A stretch of DNA of 64,000 nt from Mesorhizobium sp. Root157 (lineage in GTDB: Bacteria > Pseudomonadota > Alphaproteobacteria > Rhizobiales > Rhizobiaceae). Shown here piece after piece: positions 7,502 to 15,805 of this stretch. The stretch is from assembly GCF_001427385.1 (NCBI RefSeq), contig NZ_LMGJ01000036.1, positions 103,535 to 167,534 of the forward strand, in the 5' to 3' direction. The notes under the pieces were generated by a model. The model had not been told where the DNA came from, searched no databases, and was given only the letters and a program-made list of their open reading frames with translations. Within the stretch, counting starts at the first letter, position 1, and each line of letters opens with the position of its first letter. The position numbers and the translations under genes were made by a program.

Positions 7502-7906
7502 GTGGCTTTGCCTGCTTTGCTCGACGGACTGCGCGTCCTCGTTCTCGAGGACGAATTTCTCATCGCCATGGACATCGAGCAGATTTGCCGCGACCATGGA
7601 GCCAGCGACGTCACGATCGTCGACAAATTGGATACATTCGACCAGGACGCGGTGTCCCGGTTCGGCGCAGCGATCATCGACCTGACGTTGAACGGCGCAT
7701 CGACGCTGGCCGTTGCCGGGCAATTGCAGCGCGAGGGTATTCCCTTCGTGTTTGCCTCGGGCCATCCGATAACCGAAGAGACAAGATTGGCCTTTCCAGG
7801 TGTCCTGCTGGTCGAGAAACCCTATTCGGGCGATGATCTGATTGCCGCGCTGGCGCAAGCCCGCACGGCAATATCCCCTCAATCGGCAGGCGGCGACATC
7901 ACCTGA
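7502..7906 (+). CDS. Single-domain response regulator (FATGUY-like receiver)
   Basis: This 134-aa protein is only a receiver domain: acidic pair E16-D17, phosphoacceptor D60 (AAIIDLTLNG) and K106 (VEKPY). The segment PFVFASGHP around residues 81-89 resembles the PFxFATGYG motif of the FATGUY receivers that serve HWE/HisKA_2 kinases and the general stress response in other alphaproteobacteria. The GTG start at 7502 is chosen for its AAGGAG site 5 bases upstream; no ATG fits. It converges with ecfG, overlapping its 3' end by 28 bases. A role as phosphorelay partner or phosphate sink for the nearby kinases is inferred. Confidence 0.82.
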   Translation: MALPALLDGLRVLVLEDEFLIAMDIEQICRDHGASDVTIVDKLDTFDQDAVSRFGAAIIDLTLNGASTLAVAGQLQREGIPFVFASGHPITEETRLAFPGVLLVEKPYSGDDLIAALAQARTAISPQSAGGDIT

Positions 7907-8427
7907 GCAGAAATGGCGTCGGGGCCGAAATCGTCCTCGCCGGAAATCTGCAGGATTTCCTGAAGCCGGCTGCGGGCGCGGCTGACGCGGCTCTTGATGG
8001 TGCCGACCGCACAGCCGCAAATTTCCGCGGCTTCCTCGTAAGAAAAGCCCGACGCCCCGATGAGGATGATTGCCTCGCGCTGGTCCTCGGGTAGCTTTTC
8101 CAGCGCACTGCGGAAATCTTCGAGGTCGAGTTGGCCATGCTGGGCGGGATGGACGGCAAGCCGCGCGGTCATGATGCCGTCGCTGTCCTGCACTTCGCGG
8201 CCGCGCTTGCGCATCTGCGAATAGAACTCATTGCGCAAGATGGTGAACAGCCACGCCTTCAGATTGGTGCCCGGCTGAAAGCTTTCGTGCTTGTCCCAGG
8301 CCTTGACCAGGGTTTCCTGCACGAGATCGTCAGCCTTGTCGGCGTTCTGAGAAAGCGAAACGGCAAAGGCGCGCAGGCTCGGGATGGACCCGAGCAGATC
8401 GCTCTTGAAGCCCGGAGATACGGCCAT
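7879..8427 (-). CDS. ecfG: General stress response sigma factor EcfG
   Basis: This 182-aa ECF sigma factor has a sigma-2 region (about 15-80, with AFAVSLSQNADKADDLVQ and AWLFTILRN) and a sigma-4 helix-turn-helix (about 115-165, YEEAAEICGCAVGTIKSRVS). Length and motifs fit EcfG, which directs RNA polymerase to GGAAC-N16-CGTT promoters. It starts 3 bases after the stop of nepR, the gene for its anti-sigma factor, and both sit behind an exact EcfG promoter, which implies autoregulation. The order nepR-ecfG divergent from phyR is the classical alphaproteobacterial arrangement. Confidence 0.95.
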   Translation of the reverse strand: MAVSPGFKSDLLGSIPSLRAFAVSLSQNADKADDLVQETLVKAWDKHESFQPGTNLKAWLFTILRNEFYSQMRKRGREVQDSDGIMTARLAVHPAQHGQLDLEDFRSALEKLPEDQREAIILIGASGFSYEEAAEICGCAVGTIKSRVSRARSRLQEILQISGEDDFGPDAISAQVMSPPAD

Positions 8428-8430
8428 GCG

Positions 8431-8631
8431 TCAGTCCTTCTTCAGTGCGGATTCGGTCTGTTCCAACTGACTGAGCAACTGGCTGAACCGGTCCGGCACT
8501 TCGTCGGCGACCAGGTCATTATAGTATTGCTTGAGTTTGCGGCCAATTTCAGAATTCGGCCCGAGCGGATCGCCCGCCCTGCCTTGGCGCCTTTCCGCCT
8601 CGGCAGTGTTGTTTTTATCCAGGTCTTTCAT
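8431..8631 (-). CDS. nepR: Anti-sigma factor NepR
   Basis: This 66-aa protein contains the NepR core IGRKLKQYYNDLVADEVPDRF (about residues 29-49, two helices split by a VPDRF turn). NepR holds EcfG until phosphorylated PhyR binds it through its sigma-like domain. The N-terminus is polar and probably disordered, as in other NepR proteins. It is the first gene of the nepR-ecfG operon and divergent from phyR. Confidence 0.93.
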   Translation of the reverse strand: MKDLDKNNTAEAERRQGRAGDPLGPNSEIGRKLKQYYNDLVADEVPDRFSQLLSQLEQTESALKKD

Positions 8632-8712
8632 ATTGCCTTATGCCCCATACCTACCGCTTTCGCCGCATGACAAGAGACAAAGCGGTGCCCCTCCAAGTTC
8701 GATTCCGTTGCA

Positions 8713-8737
8713 AACGCAGCGCGTTCGGATTGGTTCC
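8713..8737 (-). promoter_or_regulatory. EcfG-type promoter (nepR-ecfG)
   Basis: On the minus strand GGAAC (8737-8733), 16 bases, CGTT (8716-8713), exact. It is 81 bases before the nepR start codon, giving an autoregulatory loop for the sigma factor and its inhibitor. Confidence 0.88.
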
Positions 8738-8759
8738 GGGCAATCGGAAAATTTTTCGC

Positions 8760-8784
8760 GGAACTTTTCCATCGCCGGCGAGTT
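8760..8784 (+). promoter_or_regulatory. EcfG-like promoter, one mismatch (phyR)
   Basis: GGAAC (8760-8764), 16 bases, AGTT (8781-8784), one mismatch in CGTT. It points at phyR, whose start codon is 70 bases downstream. It lies 22 bases from the divergent nepR promoter. It is weaker than the other sites, so phyR may have a lower or mixed dependence on EcfG. Confidence 0.5.
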
Positions 8785-8854
8785 GTTACAATCGGGGCTT
8801 GCCAACATCCAGGCCTATCTGTTCATGCACACGTCAATCGAGGGAGACGTCACT

Positions 8855-9649
8855 GTGAGTCTATCTGCCAAAATCGCACCGCATCTACCTTACCTGCGCC
8901 GGTTTTCGCGCGCCGTTTCCGGCTCGCAGGAAAGCGGCGACGCGCTGGTCGCGGCAATGCTGGAAGCCATCATCGCCGACATCGGCATTTTCCCGCGCGC
9001 TACCAACGACCGTATCGCGCTCTACAAGATTTTCGCCAAGATGTTCACATCGATCGCGATCCGCATTCCGCAGGAACAGTCGGCGTCCGGCTGGGAGCAG
9101 CGCGCCGCCGCCAATCTCAACGCGCTGGCGCCGCGTCAGCGGCAGGCGTTCCTGCTGGTGGCGGTCGAAGGGTTTGATGAACGCGAGGCGGCCGAAATCC
9201 TCAATGTCGAGGAATCCGAGTTTTCCAGCCTCCTGTCACAGGCGAGCGGCGAAATCTCGCGCCAGGTGGCGACCGACATCCTCATTATCGAGGACGAGCC
9301 GCTGATTGCCATGGACATCGAAGAGATGGTGGAAAGCCTCGGCCATCGCGTCGTCGGCACGGCCCGCACGCACACCGAGGCAATGAGCCTGTTCGCCAAG
9401 ACGCACCCCAAGATGGTGCTGGCCGATATTCAACTGGCCGACGGCTCCTCCGGCATCGATGCCGTCAACGAGATCCTGACCTCCACATCCTTGCCGGTGA
9501 TCTTCATCACGGCATTTCCCGAGCGTCTCTTGACCGGCGAGCGCCCCGAGCCTGCCTTCCTCGTCACCAAGCCTTTCAGTCCCGAGATGGTCAAGGCGCT
9601 GATCAGCCAGGCGCTGTTCTTCGACCGGCAGGCCAAGGCCGCTGCCTGA
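8855..9649 (+). CDS. phyR: Anti-anti-sigma response regulator PhyR
   Basis: This 264-aa protein joins a sigma-factor-like domain (about 1-130) to a C-terminal receiver (about 140-255). The receiver has E146-D147, phosphoacceptor D191 and K239. The domain order, with a sigma mimic in front of the receiver, is diagnostic of PhyR. When phosphorylated it captures NepR and frees EcfG. I prefer the GTG at 8855 (MSLSAKIAPHLPYLRR, the usual PhyR start, with AGGGAGA upstream) over the in-frame ATG at 8825. Divergent from nepR-ecfG. Confidence 0.95.
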   Translation: MSLSAKIAPHLPYLRRFSRAVSGSQESGDALVAAMLEAIIADIGIFPRATNDRIALYKIFAKMFTSIAIRIPQEQSASGWEQRAAANLNALAPRQRQAFLLVAVEGFDEREAAEILNVEESEFSSLLSQASGEISRQVATDILIIEDEPLIAMDIEEMVESLGHRVVGTARTHTEAMSLFAKTHPKMVLADIQLADGSSGIDAVNEILTSTSLPVIFITAFPERLLTGERPEPAFLVTKPFSPEMVKALISQALFFDRQAKAAA

Positions 9650-9673
9650 TACGGACGAATTTTAGCCAGCCGA

Positions 9674-9698
9674 GGAACCGTTGCGGTTGGCTCACGTT
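9674..9698 (+). promoter_or_regulatory. EcfG-type promoter (DUF1328 gene)
   Basis: GGAAC (9674-9678), 16 bases, CGTT (9695-9698), exact, 31 bases before the DUF1328 start codon. Confidence 0.85.
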
Positions 9699-9729
9699 TT
9701 TCCTCCAGGGGAAAGAAGGAGTTTGAACA

Positions 9730-9894
9730 ATGCTTTACTGGACGTTGGTGTTTCTTGTCGTGGCGATCATTGCAGGGGCACTCGGCTTCGGCGGCATCGC
9801 CGGCGCGTCCGCGGGCATCGCCAAGATCCTGTTCTTCATCTTCCTGGCCTTCCTGGTGATTTCACTGCTGGCCGGCATTTTCAGGCGAGCATGA
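9730..9894 (+). CDS. DUF1328 family small membrane protein (YtjA-like)
   Basis: This 54-aa protein starts [20 protein letters not shown] and ends LLAGIFRRA. It has two hydrophobic helices separated by a Gly/Ala-rich turn ([14 protein letters not shown]). That is the DUF1328/YtjA pattern of very short inner-membrane proteins. AAGGAG lies 9 bases before the ATG. An exact EcfG promoter 31 bases upstream indicates stress induction. Its function is not known in any organism I can name. Confidence 0.85.
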   Translation: MLYWTLVFLVVAIIAGALGFGGIAGASAGIAKILFFIFLAFLVISLLAGIFRRA

Positions 9895-9958
9895 CAGCGT
9901 CTGAAACATCTTCTCGACGAGAAACTGGAAACCGCCCCCCTCAAACGGTTTCCAGCCG

Positions 9959-9994
9959 CCGCCGGACAGCCCTTGCAAAAGGACTGTCCGGCGG
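9959..9994 (+). terminator. Strong hairpin after the DUF1328 gene
   Basis: CCGCCGGACAG (9959-9969) pairs with CTGTCCGGCGG (9984-9994), and the inner CCTT/AAGG can extend the stem. There is no T-run after it, so it may be a weak terminator or an mRNA-protecting structure between the DUF1328 gene and the HWE kinase. Confidence 0.45.
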
Positions 9995-10073
9995 AACGTA
10001 TTTGCAACCACAGGCAACTATCTAGCTCTTTCCAGGTCGGACAGATGGCCGAAAGGGAAAGAGGGGTTGGAAA

Positions 10074-11102
10074 ATGGTTACGAGCCGCGGAAAGACACCC
10101 GCCGAAACGCTGGATAGCGAGGTCATCGATCCTTCGCTGAAGGACGATTCGCAGCTTGGCCAGGCGCTGCTCCATGCCTTGCGCAATGCCGGCGTTTCCG
10201 TTCTCTACCAGGACCATGACCTCAGGACCGTATGGGCGCGCAACATGCAAGCGCCCTGGGCGCTCGTCAGCGGCCCCATGGACACCATCCTGCCGCCTTC
10301 CCAGACCGAGCGCATCATCGCGGCAAGGCGCAAGGCGATCGAGACCGGCAAGCCCGACAGATTCGAAATCAGCGCTCCCGGCGATGACGGCGTGCGCTGG
10401 TTCGAGGTGTGGATCGACCCCGACCTCGCTCAAAACGGCAGCGTCCGTGGCGTCATGACCACCAAGGTCGAGACGACCGAACGCAAGCGGCGCGAACAGA
10501 GCCTGCGCGCGCTGTTGCGCGAGGTCAGCCACCGCTCGAAGAACCTTCTCGCCATCATCCAGAGCATCGCCAGCCAGACGGGGCGCTATTCCGGCTCCAT
10601 CGCCGACTTCCTGACCCGCTTCCAGGGCAGGCTGCAATCGCTCGCTTCCTCGCAGGATCTGGTGACCTCGTCCAACTGGCGCGGAGCCCAATTGCGCGAG
10701 CTCATCTACGGGCAGTTGGGCCGCTACACCCGCGACGGTCAGCACGGGCTGCATTTCGAAGGCTCCAACCCCTATCTCAGCCCCAACGCCGCCTTGCATA
10801 TCGGGCTGGCCATGCACGAACTGGTCGTCAATTCACTGAGCTACGGCGCACTGTCGCGGCCGGGCGGCACGGTCAGCATCTCCGCCGAACTGACCGACGC
10901 CGGCGATGCGCCGCTGCTTCGCCTGCTATGGGCCGAGCCGTTCGCAGACGGAGGGGAACTGCTCACTCAGCGTCATTTCGGACGCGTGACCCTGGAGAGG
11001 GTGGTGCCGGTGTCTCTGAACGGCAAGGCGTCGCTTAGCATCATCGACGACCGTCTCGAATACCTCCTCCTCATTCCGAACGGCAATTTCGAGACGGAAT
11101 AG
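10074..11102 (+). CDS. PAS-containing HWE-family sensor histidine kinase
   Basis: This 342-aa soluble protein has an N-terminal PAS-like domain (about 30-135). The HWE/HisKA_2 module follows, with phospho-acceptor His153 in REVSHRSKN and N-box HELVVNSLSYG (Asn253). The G-box region is unusual: FGRVTLERVVP stands where GFGxxLIxR is expected, so ATP binding may be atypical. No transmembrane segment is seen. Kinases of this family near phyR commonly phosphorylate PhyR, so it is a candidate input to the stress response. No clear EcfG site was found directly upstream; it may be co-transcribed with the DUF1328 gene. Confidence 0.85.
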   Translation: MVTSRGKTPAETLDSEVIDPSLKDDSQLGQALLHALRNAGVSVLYQDHDLRTVWARNMQAPWALVSGPMDTILPPSQTERIIAARRKAIETGKPDRFEISAPGDDGVRWFEVWIDPDLAQNGSVRGVMTTKVETTERKRREQSLRALLREVSHRSKNLLAIIQSIASQTGRYSGSIADFLTRFQGRLQSLASSQDLVTSSNWRGAQLRELIYGQLGRYTRDGQHGLHFEGSNPYLSPNAALHIGLAMHELVVNSLSYGALSRPGGTVSISAELTDAGDAPLLRLLWAEPFADGGELLTQRHFGRVTLERVVPVSLNGKASLSIIDDRLEYLLLIPNGNFETE

Positions 11103-11129
11103 AAGCGCCCCTGCGTCTCGTCGATTGCA

Positions 11130-11154
11130 GGAACCATCGGTTACCCCGCGCGTT
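11130..11154 (+). promoter_or_regulatory. EcfG-type promoter (107-aa protein and lipoprotein)
   Basis: GGAAC (11130-11134), 16 bases, CGTT (11151-11154), exact, 23 bases before the start of the 107-aa gene. With only 87 bases between that gene and the glycine-zipper lipoprotein, it could drive both. Confidence 0.82.
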
Positions 11155-11177
11155 TTCTCTCACGAGAGGAAACCGCA

Positions 11178-11501
11178 ATGGAACACATCGCTGCACTATT
11201 GCTGATCGTCGGCTGCTCGGCCGACCTTTCCCAATGCCGCGAGCTGTCGGCTCCGGTCACCATATTCGAAACCGCCGAAGAATGCGCAGCCACGCAAACC
11301 TATTCGCTGCGTGCACTGTCGGGGCAAGCCGAGCGCGTATTGGGCAAATGCATCGCCCTCGACCCGGCCCTGGAAGAAGACTATGCGGAGCTTTTCTGGT
11401 CGATCGGCCCGGACGGCAAGCTGGACGCATCGGTCGAAACCGCGACCGTTGTCGCATCGAACGGCGTCCGCCCTGAAAAAGACTATCTTAGCCAAGAATG
11501 A
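11178..11501 (+). CDS. Conserved-type small protein with N-terminal hydrophobic segment
   Basis: This 107-aa protein starts MEHIAALLLIVGCSAD, a short hydrophobic stretch that could be a weak signal peptide. It holds four cysteines (C13, C20, C36, C58) that could form disulphides outside the cytoplasm. GAGAGGAAA precedes the ATG. I recognise no domain. The exact EcfG promoter just upstream makes it a stress-regulon member. Confidence 0.7.
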   Translation: MEHIAALLLIVGCSADLSQCRELSAPVTIFETAEECAATQTYSLRALSGQAERVLGKCIALDPALEEDYAELFWSIGPDGKLDASVETATVVASNGVRPEKDYLSQE

Positions 11502-11588
11502 GAACGCTAACGCAGAATCGGCGGTCTCATGCTAGAGAGCAAGGATCGCTGTGAAGCGAGGAATATCAAAAGCGAGAGGAGTGACTGC

Positions 11589-11843
11589 ATGCGTAAGATA
11601 ATTGTCGTCGTGGCCGCACTCGCGGCAATCAGCGTAAGCGGCTGCACGACAACCGAGCAGGACGTAAGCGTGGGCACTGCCGCCGGTGCGGTCATCGGCG
11701 GCATAGCCGGTGGTGGCAGAGGCGCGCTGATCGGGGCGGCCGTGGGCGCAGGCTCCGGCCTTCTGGTGCGTAATCTGCGCAACGGCTACTGCCAGTATCG
11801 CGATCCGGATACCCGCCGCCTCTACACGGCGCGCTGCAACTGA
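11589..11843 (+). CDS. Glycine-zipper lipoprotein
   Basis: This 84-aa protein has a signal peptide and a lipobox VSGC, with Cys at about residue 19. A glycine-zipper segment (GAVIGGIAGGGRGALIGAAVGAGSG, about 31-55) follows. The tail has two cysteines (GYCQYRD, TARCN). This matches the small YMGG/OsmB/17-kDa-like outer-membrane lipoproteins, several of which are osmotic or stress induced. GAGAGGAG precedes the ATG at 11589. A strong terminator follows. Probably transcribed from the EcfG promoter at 11130-11154. Confidence 0.82.
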   Translation: MRKIIVVVAALAAISVSGCTTTEQDVSVGTAAGAVIGGIAGGGRGALIGAAVGAGSGLLVRNLRNGYCQYRDPDTRRLYTARCN

Positions 11844-11866
11844 TCGGCATTGCCTGAAACCATTCG

Positions 11867-11893
11867 GAGGCCGGGGCAACCCGGCCTCTTTTT
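11867..11893 (+). terminator. Rho-independent terminator of the lipoprotein gene
   Basis: GAGGCCGGG (11867-11875), loop GCAA, CCCGGCCTC (11880-11888), then five Ts. It separates the stress island from the convergent CHASE kinase. Confidence 0.9.
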
Positions 11894-11929
11894 CAGAGGG
11901 ACCCGGTTCCCGCTTTCGTGGAATTGTTT

Positions 11930-13540
11930 CTACCGCAGCGGAATTCTGATTTCGACCTGCAGCCCGTCGGGGCGAAAACGACGCTCGATGGTGCCGTTCA
12001 GTTCGCGCGTGATGTTCATGTCGATGAGCTTGGTGCCGAAGCCGGTCTTGGCCGGTTCTGCAAGGCCGCTTTGCCCGCCTTCGCGCCAATCGAGGACCAG
12101 CATCCTTGCGCGGTCCAGCCGCTCCGTGCGCCACTCCACCTTGAGCGCGCCGTCGGAATTGCCGGCCTCGCCGTATTTCAGCGCATTCGTCGCCAGTTCG
12201 TGGAAGGTCAGGCCCAAGGCCTGCGTGGCGGTTTCGTCAAGCAGCACCCGAGGTCCCGACAACAGGTCTTCCGGCAGATCCTTGCCGAACACCTGGCCGA
12301 GTTCGATCTTCAAAAGGTTGCCGAGATCGGCTTTCTGCCAGCGGGAGCGGGTCAGCATGTCCTGCGAGGCGGCCATCGCCTGCAGTCTCGCCGAGAACGA
12401 ATCCGAAAACTCCTTGACGTTGGTTGCGCCCGATGCGGTCTGGCGCGCAATCGCCAGAACGCGCGCGATCAGGTTCTTGATGCGATGCTTCATCTCCTGA
12501 AGCATCAGCTCCTTTTCGAGCAGGCTTTTCTCGGTCGTCTCGTGAAGCTGGGCCGCGACGTCATAGGCGCGCATCTGGTAGCGGGCGACCAGCGCGATGG
12601 CGCCTGCAAGCAAAAGTCCGAACAGGCCGAGCATGATCGGAATGGCGCGCGAAGACGGTGGCGAAAACGCGCTCGTCGGCCTGAACTGCAACACCCATTG
12701 CCGTCCGGCAACCACTATCGTGCGGATATCGAGAAGCTTGGCGCCGACGGCTTCGACCGGCGGGCTCTCGGAGCGGAACAAAAGACTGTCGGAATTTGCC
12801 GTCTGGTCGTAAATCTCGACATTGACGGGCAAGAGCGGCGCCACGGCGAGTGCCGTCTCAAACAGGTCTTGAGACCGGAAGGCATTGTAGATGAGCCCTG
12901 TCCCCGGAGCCTCGGCACCGTCCTGCCCCATCTGCGAAGTCAGCCGCGTGAACACCAGAAAGCCGGTAAAGCTGCGGCTCGAACCGGTATTCCTGCCTAG
13001 CAACAGGCGGGCGGTCGCATGCTCCTGATCGTCGTCGATCGCCTGCTCGATGGCCTGCCGGCGCACCGGATCGACCATCATGTCGAAGCCGATGACAGGT
13101 TTGCTGAAGTCGTCGACTGGCGCCAGCATCATGGTTGGAGCCCGCCAGGGCAAATGCGATTGCGGATGGATTTTCGGCTCGCCCCCGAGATTACGGCTCA
13201 TCTCCTGCTCGACGGCAGCCTCGTCCCCGGCCTTCACGACGCGCAGCAAACCGATGCCATGCAGACCGGCGAAATGGTCGGCGACATCCAGTGAATCGAA
13301 GAAGGTCTCGAATTCCTTCGATGAAACCACGCCGCCTTGGGAATCGAACAGGGCTTTGGTCGCACGCAGGAGCGACAGGTGCAGGTCGATGCGGCTTTCG
13401 ATGCGGTTCAGAGCGTCGTCGGCGATCGCCTGGAACTTGATGCGAGCCGCCTCCTGGGTCGCGAAATAAGCAAACCCCGCCATCGTCAGGCTGGCAAGCG
13501 CGACAGCAATAAAAGCGGCAATCGGAAATAGCTTCTTCAA
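11930..13540 (-). CDS. Membrane CHASE-domain HWE/HisKA_2 sensor histidine kinase
   Basis: This 536-aa protein has transmembrane helices at about 5-27 and 298-320 enclosing a periplasmic CHASE-type sensor (about 45-285). The cytoplasmic kinase has phospho-acceptor His352 (EMKHRIKN), N-box HELATNALKYG (Asn452), LDWREGG at 483-489 and G-box GFGTKLI at 500-506. All ATP-binding motifs are intact, in contrast to the soluble kinase at 10074-11102. It converges on the stress island and may feed PhyR or the single-domain receiver; the ligand is unknown. No EcfG promoter was seen in front of it. Confidence 0.88.
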   Translation of the reverse strand: MKKLFPIAAFIAVALASLTMAGFAYFATQEAARIKFQAIADDALNRIESRIDLHLSLLRATKALFDSQGGVVSSKEFETFFDSLDVADHFAGLHGIGLLRVVKAGDEAAVEQEMSRNLGGEPKIHPQSHLPWRAPTMMLAPVDDFSKPVIGFDMMVDPVRRQAIEQAIDDDQEHATARLLLGRNTGSSRSFTGFLVFTRLTSQMGQDGAEAPGTGLIYNAFRSQDLFETALAVAPLLPVNVEIYDQTANSDSLLFRSESPPVEAVGAKLLDIRTIVVAGRQWVLQFRPTSAFSPPSSRAIPIMLGLFGLLLAGAIALVARYQMRAYDVAAQLHETTEKSLLEKELMLQEMKHRIKNLIARVLAIARQTASGATNVKEFSDSFSARLQAMAASQDMLTRSRWQKADLGNLLKIELGQVFGKDLPEDLLSGPRVLLDETATQALGLTFHELATNALKYGEAGNSDGALKVEWRTERLDRARMLVLDWREGGQSGLAEPAKTGFGTKLIDMNITRELNGTIERRFRPDGLQVEIRIPLR

Positions 13541-13674
13541 CTGCGCCTTTCAACCTATGCGATGCGTCTGCCCTTTGTACCCCTTTAACACACCAGCACA
13601 AGACGACAGTCCCTTACGGAAGGTAAGGACCTCACGCTCTCGGTCGAACCAAAGCGCCTGACCGGGCAAGCCAA

Positions 13675-14475
13675 TCAGGCCGCGATTTTCAGCGCCCCCG
13701 GCCCCGGAATGGCGCCCGGCGGGCATTTGCCGAGGATGATCATGCCCAGCACCTCGTCCTGGGTGACATCGCTCGTGCTCGCGGTGCCGACCACCTGCCC
13801 GTTCTTCATCACGCAGACCCGGTCGGCGAGGTCGAAGACATCATGGATGTCATGGCTGATGAGGAAGATGCCGATGCCGTCGGCCTTGAGCTGCTTGACC
13901 AGTTCGCCCACCTGAGCGGTCTCCTGCGGTCCAAGCGCCGCGGTCGGCTCGTCCATGATGAGGATGCGCGCATTGAACAGGATGGCGCGCGCGATCGCAA
14001 CCGACTGGCGTTGCCCGCCCGAAAGCTTGATGACCGGTTCCTTGAAGCGCTGGAAGCGTGGGTTGAGGCGGCCCATCACCTTGCGTGCCTCGGCCTCCAT
14101 GGCCACGTCGTCGAGCGTGTTCCAGCCCGTCATCAGTTCGCGTCCGAGGAACAGATTGGCGGCGGCATCGACATTGTCGGCCAGCGCCAGCGTCTGGTAG
14201 ATCGTCTCGATGCCGTATTTTTTGGCATCGCGCGGATTGGAGATAGACGCCTCCTCGCCATTGACGAAGATCTGGCCGGCATCGCGCTTGTAGGCGCCTG
14301 ACAGGATCTTGATCAGCGTCGATTTGCCGGCCCCGTTGTGGCCGAGCAGGGCCACGACTTCGCCCGGAAAAAGATCGACCGACGCATCGTCGACGGCGCG
14401 GATGCCGCCGAAGGCGATGGAGATGTTGCGCAGGTCGACCAGCGGGGTCGCGTCGGCGGTTTTTGCTGTAGCCAT
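13675..14475 (-). CDS. xylG: Xylose-type ABC transporter ATP-binding protein (single NBD)
   Basis: This 266-aa ATPase has Walker [10 protein letters not shown], signature LSGGQRQ, Walker [13 protein letters not shown] and a switch His (ISHDIHD). It carries one nucleotide-binding domain; E. coli XylG has two. Single-domain sugar ATPases of this sort occur in rhizobia and probably work as homodimers. The start is placed at 14475 because AGAGGGG is 8 bases away; the ATG at 14481 is too close. It lies 13 bases after xylH. The substrate is assigned from the XylF-like binding protein upstream. Confidence 0.85.
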   Translation of the reverse strand: MATAKTADATPLVDLRNISIAFGGIRAVDDASVDLFPGEVVALLGHNGAGKSTLIKILSGAYKRDAGQIFVNGEEASISNPRDAKKYGIETIYQTLALADNVDAAANLFLGRELMTGWNTLDDVAMEAEARKVMGRLNPRFQRFKEPVIKLSGGQRQSVAIARAILFNARILIMDEPTAALGPQETAQVGELVKQLKADGIGIFLISHDIHDVFDLADRVCVMKNGQVVGTASTSDVTQDEVLGMIILGKCPPGAIPGPGALKIAA

Positions 14476-14488
14476 TGTCATTGCCCCT

Positions 14489-15805
14489 CTAAACGCGCTT
14501 GCGGTAGACGGTGTCGAGCCACACCGCGACGACCAGGACAGCGCCGACGACGATGCTTTGCAGCGGTGAATCGACGCCCAGCAGCACCATGCCGGATTGC
14601 AGCGACTGCATCAAAAGCGCGCCGAGCATGGCGCCGATGACAGTGCCCGCGCCGCCGGCCAGCGACGTGCCGCCGATAACGGCCGCAGCGATGACCAGCA
14701 ACTCGTCCAGCGTGCCGAGAGCGTTGGTCGAGGCGTTGAGGCGTGCCGATGAAATCGCCGCGCTGATGGCGACGAGCGCGCCCATGATCATGAACACTTT
14801 CATCGTCACCCAGCGGGTGTTGATGCCGGCCAGGTTCGCCGCCTCCGGGTTGCCGCCGATGGCGAAGACGTAGCGCCCGAAGCGGGTGCGGTTGGTGACG
14901 AAGGTCATGACGAGGCCGACCGCCACCGCCATCAACACGGGAATGGCGACGCCATGGGCGATGAACAGGCCGCCTTCGGGAACGGCGATGCCGTTCGCTT
15001 CGGCATAGCGGCGCACGATGCCGACCGGCCACGGATAGGAATTGGCAACCCATATCGCGCCAAGGATGGCCCCGCAGGCAACCACGCCCAGCAAGGTCTC
15101 GGCCCACACCGGGCGCAGCGGAAAGCGGAAGCGCTTGCGCTGGGTGCGCCCGTTGAGCAGCATGAAGATGACGGCAAGGCAGGCGACGACACCGATGACC
15201 CAGCTCCATGTGGCGCCGATGGAGCCGCGCGGTCCGCCGCCCATGAGTTGGAACGTGGCGTCGAGCGGCGCCACCGTCTGGCCGCTGGTGACCCACCATG
15301 CCGAGCCGCGCCAGACCAGCAGGCCGCCGAGCGTGACGATGAACGACGGCACTTCCAGATAGGCGATGATGAAGCCCTGGAAAGCTCCGATCAGCAGGCC
15401 CACGGCAATGCCGCAGGCAAGCGCGATAACCCATATCCACGGGTCGCCGAGCGGAAGGCCCATGACGCGGACCAGGATCTGGGCCTGCAGCACGCCCATG
15501 ATCATGCCGATGACGCCTTCGAGCGAGCCGACCGACAGGTCGATGTGGCGCATGACGATGACCAGCACCATGCCGGTCGCCATGATTGCGACGGAGGAGG
15601 TCTGAACCGAAAGGTTCCACAGATTGCGCGGCGTCAGAAACAGGCCACCCGAAAGGAAGTGCAACAGGACCCAGATCAGGATCAGCGCCGCGACCATGCC
15701 CAGCATGCGGGTGTCGAGTTCAGTCGCTTTCAGGAAACGGGCAACGGGGCCGAGTTCAGCCTCCCTTGCCCGGTCGACCGTCGTTGCCGAGGTCACATCA
15801 CTCAT
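14489..15805 (-). CDS. xylH: Xylose-type sugar ABC transporter permease
   Basis: This 438-aa inner-membrane permease of the BPD_transp_2/XylH type has about ten or more hydrophobic helices. An extended central segment (about 225-285) is typical of XylH compared with RbsC. Start chosen at the ATG with GGGAGGAAA 5 bases upstream. It follows xylF after a 319-base gap holding a terminator-like hairpin, so it is probably expressed at a lower level than the binding protein. Forms the membrane channel with the adjacent ATPase. Confidence 0.88.
   Translation of the reverse strand: MSDVTSATTVDRAREAELGPVARFLKATELDTRMLGMVAALILIWVLLHFLSGGLFLTPRNLWNLSVQTSSVAIMATGMVLVIVMRHIDLSVGSLEGVIGMIMGVLQAQILVRVMGLPLGDPWIWVIALACGIAVGLLIGAFQGFIIAYLEVPSFIVTLGGLLVWRGSAWWVTSGQTVAPLDATFQLMGGGPRGSIGATWSWVIGVVACLAVIFMLLNGRTQRKRFRFPLRPVWAETLLGVVACGAILGAIWVANSYPWPVGIVRRYAEANGIAVPEGGLFIAHGVAIPVLMAVAVGLVMTFVTNRTRFGRYVFAIGGNPEAANLAGINTRWVTMKVFMIMGALVAISAAISSARLNASTNALGTLDELLVIAAAVIGGTSLAGGAGTVIGAMLGALLMQSLQSGMVLLGVDSPLQSIVVGAVLVVAVWLDTVYRKRV

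Noticed and set aside
9993..10017. EcfG promoter for the HWE kinase gene
   Set aside because: GGAAC is present inside the hairpin at 9993-9997, but the base 16 to 17 spacing leads to GCAA/CAAC, not CGTT.
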